This document shows, piece by piece, positions 14,120 through 17,954 of a stretch of DNA of 17,954 nucleotides. A model generated the notes under the pieces. That model had not been told where the DNA came from. It ran no database searches and was given only the letters and a program-made list of their open reading frames with translations. How positions within the stretch are numbered: position 1 is the stretch's first letter; each line of letters opens with the position of its first letter. A program made the position numbers and the translations under genes. Source of the DNA: CAZRWH01 sp964603905 (GTDB lineage Bacteria > Patescibacteriota > Gracilibacteria > UBA1369 > UBA12470); contig CAZRWH010000025.1 of the NCBI GenBank assembly GCA_964603905.1, positions 1 through 17,954 on the forward strand, given 5' to 3'.

Positions 14120-14168
14120 ATGGGTGGTGTGATAGAATTTTTCTACTTTGTACTTTAACTAAACAAAA

Positions 14169-15083
14169 ATGAAAAAACAAAAAAAGAAGATGCTAAAACA
14201 TCTTATAGCTGGGGTAGTCCTAGTTATCGTTGCATTTGCAATTGGATTTATTGCAAATGGAGCTATGGATCGAGGAGACGATGATTATTATGGGTATGAT
14301 GACTATTATTATGAGGGGTCGGTAGCGACGATGGAGTCTGTTGCGATGGATTATTATTATGAGGAGCCACAAATGGCACTCAATAAGTCTGTTGGATATG
14401 ATGAGGTGGAAACTCTCAGTGCTGAGGGTGCGATGATTATAAAAAGTGGGAGTATTGATATTCATGTCGACGATACGATGTCTGCAGCTTCACAAGTTAC
14501 AAGCATTGCGACTGCGAATGGTGGATACGTACAGTCTTCTTACACAGGGGAGAACTATGATGGGTCTGCTTATGCTAGTGTGACTTTCAGGGTTCCTGCA
14601 GAAGCTTTTGAGTCTTCTTTGGAGTCTATTCGTGAGCTTTCGGATTATGTTGTTTACGAGTCGGTCAATGCAGATGATGTGACTGAGGATTACATGGATT
14701 TGGATGTTCGTTTGCAAACTTACTATGAGCTAGAAGCTCAATATCTTGAGGTTCTTGATACTGCGGTTACGGTTGAGGAAATCTTGATGGTTCATGATTA
14801 TCTTCAACAAGTGAGGGCAAATATTGAGTCGCTTGAGGCGAGCATGGAGTACTATGAAGATAGGTCTTCGCTTTCGACTATTAATGTTTATATAACTGAG
14901 GATGCACCAGCTCTTGATGCTGCTTCTAAATGGAGGCCTGTTTCAGTTGTGAAGAATGCTTTTGGAAGTTGGGTTGGATTCTTGCAAGGTAGTGTGAATG
15001 CAGTGATTTGGGTCGCTATTTATTTGTGGCCATTGCTTGTGATTATTGGAGGTATTGGATATTGGAGAGCTCATAGGAAATAA
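14169..15083 (+). CDS. DUF4349 membrane-anchored protein
   Basis: 304 residues: a very basic N-terminus (MKKQKKKMLK), membrane helix about 11-30, a linker unusually rich in Asp and Tyr (residues 37-64, including DDDYYGYDDYYYEG and MDYYYEE), then a DUF4349 domain (about 85-245) and a C-terminal membrane helix (about 276-297) followed by RAHRK. The domain shows the family pattern MIIKSGSIDIHVDD, NGGYVQSSYTGENYDG, VTFRVPAEAFESSLESI, DVTEDYMDLDVRL, and a long coiled segment (TVEEILMVHDYLQQVRANIE) before STINVYITE. With both ends in the membrane the domain should face outward. The biochemical role of DUF4349 is not established. Terminator at 15185-15209. Confidence 0.88.
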   Translation: MKKQKKKMLKHLIAGVVLVIVAFAIGFIANGAMDRGDDDYYGYDDYYYEGSVATMESVAMDYYYEEPQMALNKSVGYDEVETLSAEGAMIIKSGSIDIHVDDTMSAASQVTSIATANGGYVQSSYTGENYDGSAYASVTFRVPAEAFESSLESIRELSDYVVYESVNADDVTEDYMDLDVRLQTYYELEAQYLEVLDTAVTVEEILMVHDYLQQVRANIESLEASMEYYEDRSSLSTINVYITEDAPALDAASKWRPVSVVKNAFGSWVGFLQGSVNAVIWVAIYLWPLLVIIGGIGYWRAHRK

Positions 15084-15084
15084 G

Positions 15085-15112
15085 TTGGCAAATGACAAAT
15101 AGCAGGGAGCAG
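15085..15112. repeat. 7-nt-periodic repeat, site 6 left block
   Basis: TTGGCAA, ATGACAA, ATAGCAG, GGAGCAG begin 1 bp after the DUF4349 stop. The word ATAGCAG and the string CAAATAGCA also resemble site 3. Confidence 0.75.
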
Positions 15113-15119
15113 TAATGGT

Positions 15120-15130
15120 GCCCTTCGGGC
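15120..15130. other. Short perfect hairpin after TAATGGTG
   Basis: GCCC-TTC-GGGC, directly following the octamer TAATGGTG (15113-15120), as at 10163-10188. Confidence 0.5.
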
Positions 15131-15157
15131 AGGTTAATGTGGGCGGTCAAAAAATGA

Positions 15158-15185
15158 GTGTCTTACGTCTTAAGTCTTATGTCTA
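15158..15185. repeat. 7-nt-periodic repeat, site 6 right block
   Basis: GTGTCTT, ACGTCTT, AAGTCTT, ATGTCTA in one phase. GTCTTAAGTC is shared exactly with site 5 (10257-10266). Confidence 0.8.
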
Positions 15186-15209
15186 AAAGGCCCCTTGCTG
15201 GGGCCTTTT
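15185..15209 (+). terminator. Intrinsic terminator after DUF4349 gene
   Basis: AAAAGGCCCC (15185-15194), loop TTGCT, GGGGCCTTTT (15200-15209): a perfect 10-bp stem with flanking A- and T-runs, so it may act on either strand. Confidence 0.9.
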
Positions 15210-15245
15210 CTTATGTGATATATTTCTCTCCTCTAAACGTTTTGA

Positions 15246-15575
15246 ATGTCTGAAAAGCTAAGATTCCCAGTTACGACTGTTCCGCCCGTATCGGCTGAAG
15301 CTTTGAAGTTGTTGACTCAAAAAATCCATATTCTTATCTCAATTTATGGGGATGAATGGATGAGTATTTATGATGAATGTGTTGTTGAATGGCACGGCAG
15401 TGAAAACTCTCTTATTGACGCTATGATTTTGTATCCTGCAGGATTTTTGCCTGATTGGTATGCGCGGATGCAGCAAGAGGCTTTGGCTTTGATTGAAAGG
15501 ACTACTCGTGATTTTGAGGATAAGTATAGGAGATGGGTCGATGATGGTGAGCTGAGGCACCCTAGCATGGTATAA
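15246..15575 (+). CDS. Hypothetical protein, 109 aa
   Basis: No family recognised. A probably helical cytoplasmic protein, rich in Trp, Tyr and acidic residues (DEWMSIYDECVVEWHG, GFLPDWYARMQQEALALIE), ending in a charged helix. The A/T-rich leader lacks Shine-Dalgarno; the gene begins 36 bp after a terminator. Its last codons and TAA stop coincide with an extended -10 promoter (TG-n-TATAAT) that fires toward the structured element downstream. Confidence 0.65.
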   Translation: MSEKLRFPVTTVPPVSAEALKLLTQKIHILISIYGDEWMSIYDECVVEWHGSENSLIDAMILYPAGFLPDWYARMQQEALALIERTTRDFEDKYRRWVDDGELRHPSMV

Positions 15576-15576
15576 T
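15568..15576 (+). promoter_or_regulatory. Extended -10 promoter upstream of the structured element
   Basis: TGGTATAAT: a perfect TATAAT with the TGn extension. No good -35 (TGAGCT at 17 bp). Predicted start near 15583, about 15 nt before the first helix of the 15598-15869 element. Confidence 0.55.
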
Positions 15577-15597
15577 TTGCTTGTATGAGTTCAATTG

Positions 15598-15869
15598 GGG
15601 CGTGTTAATACAACCAGCTTCGATGTGGAACAAGTAGGTTTTGCTTAAGTTCAAGAAAAGACGACGAAGGAATACCTGGAAGGTATTTCGAGGAGGAATG
15701 ACGCAGAAATAAGTAAAACTCTACTTGTTTCCTTAGGATTATTCACAAAAGATCCATATTTTGCGTTGCTCGTCGCTTATGTATAATACATATACACAGC
15801 GCTTCTCGCGCCTTAAATATGAACCTTTTCTAGAATAACCACACGAAGCATGGCTGTGTTAACACGCCC
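15598..15869 (+). other. 272-nt structured element: three-way junction RNA, leader or MITE-like palindrome
   Basis: Long imperfect inverted repeats organise the whole stretch. P1: 15598-15628 pairs with 15839-15869 (GGGCGTGTTAA with TTAACACGCCC perfect, then about 19 more pairs with one mismatch, one G-U and two single bulges). P2: 15629-15647 pairs with 15710-15730 (about 19-21 pairs, two bulges), enclosing the hairpin AATACCT-GGA-AGGTATT (15671-15687). P3: 15739-15744 with 15833-15838 and 15747-15761 with 15815-15829 (two A-C mismatches), capped by CGCT/AGCG and TATGTA-TAA-TACATA. Arms abut at the junction, with only 15731-15738 unpaired. No known RNA signature (RNase P, tmRNA, SRP, 6S) was found. 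The 3' strand of P1 covers the ATG at 15850. No terminator follows. Confidence 0.6.
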
Positions 15870-16485
15870 TATCTCAAATTTTCCGGATCGATATTCGCTT
15901 CCAAAGAGGTGGTTTTATCAACTTTTGAATTTTGTAGGTAATCGGAGGCTTAATTTTTCAGAAAAAGCTCTCAAAAAACGTGATCGTAAAAAAGTAAAAA
16001 AGTTAATGCGAAAGGGGGATCTGCTTATTGTTGGGAATCTAAAAGTTGCTAGTAGTTTGCTTATGAAAGGGCCACTGACGCATGCGATGATGTATACGGG
16101 AAAGGGGAAGTTTTATCACGCGATTGGGCATGGTGTTGAGAAGATTTCTCTGGGAAAGGTCTTCAAGATTTATGATACTTGTGTTTTGCTTCGGCCTAAT
16201 TATCCGGACAAGAAAGGGGCGGCGCGTAGTGTGAAATTTATCAAAGCTCAAAAAGGGAAGCCGTATAACTTCGATACGGAAGGAAAGGGGGATAGTTATT
16301 ACTGCACGCAGCTTGCACAGGAGGCGCTTGGGGCAGGAGGAGTTATCGTCGAATTGGGGTCCGAAAATCGCTCGGTTTTAAACTGGTCGTTTGTTGATCC
16401 GATGGATTTTCTTGGGGTTGGGTTTGACACTGTTTTCGTCTCGCACAATCTCAAGGTTGAGGGTGGGGTGGCGAGGTTGGGTTAG
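15850..16485 (+). CDS. YiiX-like NlpC/P60 (permuted papain-fold) hydrolase
   Basis: 211 residues if started at 15850. The first 53 residues are basic (KKRDRKKVKKL) with one aromatic helix. The catalytic domain (about 54-195) shows the permuted NlpC/P60 order typical of YiiX/YebB proteins: KGDLLIVGN (55-63), THAMMYTG with H78, a GHGVEKISLGKVF strand pair, the AQKGKPYNFD turn (133-142), then YYCTQLAQEAL with the nucleophile C152. Relatives act as amidases or acyl-transfer enzymes on lipids or cell-wall peptides; the substrate here is unknown. Start choice is uncertain: the ATG at 15850 lies in the 3' strand of the P1 helix, TTG at 15925 and ATG at 16009 are alternatives. The stop is 4 bp from the convergent gene. 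Confidence 0.85.
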   Translation: MAVLTRPISNFPDRYSLPKRWFYQLLNFVGNRRLNFSEKALKKRDRKKVKKLMRKGDLLIVGNLKVASSLLMKGPLTHAMMYTGKGKFYHAIGHGVEKISLGKVFKIYDTCVLLRPNYPDKKGAARSVKFIKAQKGKPYNFDTEGKGDSYYCTQLAQEALGAGGVIVELGSENRSVLNWSFVDPMDFLGVGFDTVFVSHNLKVEGGVARLG

Positions 16486-16489
16486 GGTA

Positions 16490-17362
16490 TTAATATCCAA
16501 ATGCTTTTTTTCGATCCTCTATATACTCAGATATTAAATTTTTTATGTAGTCGCTTAGTGTGGATTGGTCGGTATTGTTTATGAGTTCATCTGTTATTCT
16601 AACGCGTTCTTCTAGGGGGAGTAATTCTCCATTTTCATCTTTTATGATTTTTGATTTTGATAATAATCCGGCTAATGAGGCTATATTTCCTTCGAGTTCC
16701 CAGTATTCATTATTCCAATCTTCTGTTTCTGGTATTGTCGGCGTCCATTTTGTTGGTGAATTTAGTTTTATAATGACTGTTGTTTTTAATCCACCTGCAT
16801 CGGTGTTTTCATAATTTATCCACCAGGCTGTAGTACTTCCTTCTGTTGGGATTAAAGGTTCGGCTAGTACCGCCATACCTGATCCTTCTCTTACTCCTGT
16901 TGTTTCATTGGTAGTATATCTGTCTCTTATATCGATTTGTTCCATTTGTTCTAGTCTAGATTGTAAGTTTTCTGCTTTGGTGCTTGATATGTCTCTTTCA
17001 AGTGTTGCTACTATTGTTTGTTTATCAAAAGTTACGGTTATTTTTAGTCGCGTTTGGTCTAAATCAACGCCGTATTCGAGTTCATTAATAATTACCTCAC
17101 GCAATCCTAAAAAAACTGATTCATTTGCAAGTTCATGGGGCAGCAATGTTTGTATTATATCTTGAAACCATAGACTGATTAGAGTTACTTGTTTGTGGTT
17201 GTCTGGGGTGACAAGGGCTAGATTTTTTAGTAGTTTTCGTCTTATTCGTAAAGCTTCTAGTACAGGGTTGTCAGGATGTATTGTTACTTCTCTTTGAGCT
17301 TGTGTTGGTGAGCCTTCTAGCTCTTGAAGCTCTGGTCGGTTGTTTATATTTCGGTCTAGCAT
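16490..17362 (-). CDS. Divergent GHKL/HATPase-like protein (tentative)
   Basis: With the ATG at 17362 the product is 290 residues and leaves 11 bp to the upstream gene; the longer start at 17443 would overlap that gene by 70 bp. The first 80 residues are helical (LEALRIRRKLLKNLALVTPD and on). Then comes GLREVIINELEYG, matching the N-box E-x3-N of GHKL ATPases (E89, N93), a strand pair, GVREGSGMAVL (G160-S-G162, like a G2 box) and a final TTVIIKL strand (194-200). The G1 aspartate box is not clear (LERDISS is the nearest), so ATP binding may be lost. The remaining 90 residues are an acidic helical tail. No family is certain. It follows a partial gene resembling a dimerisation helix pair. Confidence 0.65.
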   Translation of the reverse strand: MLDRNINNRPELQELEGSPTQAQREVTIHPDNPVLEALRIRRKLLKNLALVTPDNHKQVTLISLWFQDIIQTLLPHELANESVFLGLREVIINELEYGVDLDQTRLKITVTFDKQTIVATLERDISSTKAENLQSRLEQMEQIDIRDRYTTNETTGVREGSGMAVLAEPLIPTEGSTTAWWINYENTDAGGLKTTVIIKLNSPTKWTPTIPETEDWNNEYWELEGNIASLAGLLSKSKIIKDENGELLPLEERVRITDELINNTDQSTLSDYIKNLISEYIEDRKKAFGY

Positions 17363-17373
17363 TTGAATTAGGG

Positions 17374-17954
17374 TTAATATGATGAGGTTGTATGAAAAGT
17401 AATGGTTCCGTCTTTTCGAATTGTTGCTACTGGCTTGTCCCATTCTCTAACATTTTCTACTTGATAAACTGTTATATCCTCTTCGCTGTTTAACATCATT
17501 AGGACATCTTCAAGACGCATGCCGTCGTGTTGAGTATGCGTTAAATGGATAAATCTGTTGTCTTCACCAAGTGCTGTGTAATGATTCCATCGTGATTTTG
17601 GAAACAAGTTCCAATATTCATATTTCTTTTCTTCGATGCTTTTGAAATCGATTAATCTTTGTAGGTCTATCGGGTAAAGACTGCTTCGGGTTCCTTGTCT
17701 AGGTGTTTGAAGTTTTTCTATTGTGCCTTCAATTTGTCTTAATAGTAGGGCTGAACTTGTTGATACTTGTTGTTGTACAGCTTCTATCTCTGGGCTGTTG
17801 GTTTCTAGTTCTATCCATCTTTTTAGAGCTGATAGGTATTCTCCTGCTAATTTGGTTGTTACTGTGCGAATTACTAATAAATACGGGTTGTTGCGTAGCA
17901 TGTCTCGGTGTGTTCTGGTAGGTATTGGGCCCCAGGCTGCTTGTTTAGCAATCT
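17374..17954 (-). CDS. Hypothetical protein, N-terminus off window
   Basis: The frame is open from the right edge without a stop (reading IAKQAAWGPIPTRTHRDMLR...), so the Met at 17901 is probably internal. The visible 192 codons begin with two long amphipathic helices. The sequence HRDMLRNNPYLLVIR recalls the H-box helix of histidine kinases (H-E-L-R-N-P-L-x-x-I), though without a correctly placed histidine. The second helix is SSALLLRQIEGTIEKLQ. The C-terminal part (about 100 residues) is alpha/beta with a YQVENVREWDKPVATIRKDG ending. No family recognised. It lies 11 bp upstream of the GHKL-like gene, so the two are probably one operon. Confidence 0.65.
   Translation of the reverse strand, partial: IAKQAAWGPIPTRTHRDMLRNNPYLLVIRTVTTKLAGEYLSALKRWIELETNSPEIEAVQQQVSTSSALLLRQIEGTIEKLQTPRQGTRSSLYPIDLQRLIDFKSIEEKKYEYWNLFPKSRWNHYTALGEDNRFIHLTHTQHDGMRLEDVLMMLNSEEDITVYQVENVREWDKPVATIRKDGTITFHTTSSY

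Noticed and set aside
15598..15869. tmRNA, RNase P RNA, SRP RNA or integron attC as identity of the structured element.
   Set aside because: No T-arm plus CCA end, no GAGGAAAGTCC-type core, no SRP helix 8 motif, and far longer than an attC without its core sites.
1..17954. Genetic code 25 (UGA as glycine).
   Set aside because: Full-length conserved genes contain no in-frame TGA, so reassignment is not visible here; only its absence as stop is.
1..17954. CRISPR arrays, IS elements or prophage genes.
   Set aside because: No regular 25-40-bp repeats with unique spacers, no transposase, integrase or structural phage genes were seen; the heptad arrays have no spacers.

Overview
The window looks like a scaffold from an uncultured bacterium of the Candidate Phyla Radiation (Patescibacteria), perhaps close to Peregrinibacteria/Gracilibacteria. 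This is inferred from the gene set (S-layer-homology protein, ComEC without a nuclease domain, LCP protein, a 66-residue protein that resembles small proteins I recall from these lineages), the many family-less small proteins, short intergenic spacing, near absence of Shine-Dalgarno sequences, and the complete absence of UGA among the 19 visible stop codons. Two 100-N runs (7825-7924 and 12959-13058) are scaffold gaps, and three genes are cut by them.

Layout. 1-1058 holds mraY on the minus strand, running off the left edge. 1221-1927 holds two small unknown genes arranged tail to tail. 1980-5740 carries a D-Ala-D-Ala carboxypeptidase, an RsuA/RluB-type pseudouridine synthase, an unknown protein, and an LCP-family ligase with a LytR_C domain. 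5741-6230 is a non-coding stretch with a palindromic heptad repeat and a GC-rich structured block. 6231-7631 is comEC, followed by a gap-broken methyltransferase, a small membrane protein and the 66-residue protein. 8854-9906 encodes a P-loop kinase fused to a dCMP deaminase. 9965-10337 is non-coding apart from tRNA-Glu(UUC); it carries the best promoters of the window, a terminator-like hairpin and heptad repeats. 10361-11384 is a two-gene operon of unknown function. 11381-11623 encodes a cysteine-rich lipoprotein. Adenosylhomocysteinase and an SLH/C39-like cysteine protease converge into the second gap. A DUF4349 membrane protein, a small unknown protein, a roughly 270-nt structured element, a YiiX-like NlpC/P60 hydrolase and two minus-strand genes resembling a degenerate histidine-kinase/GHKL pair complete the window.

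Functional themes. Cell-envelope building and remodelling (MraY, carboxypeptidase, LCP, SLH protease, NlpC/P60, lipoprotein) is dominant, alongside DNA uptake, dUMP supply and the methyl cycle.

The most notable observations are not genes. They are (1) strictly 7-nt-periodic degenerate repeats in at least six intergenic sites, each with its own word set; (2) an imperfect inverted-repeat element at 15598-15869 that folds as a near-complete three-way junction just downstream of a TG-TATAAT promoter and covers the start codon of the next gene; (3) a lipoprotein whose cysteine/glycine spacing matches the core of CS-alpha/beta defensins; and (4) the lack of UGA stops.
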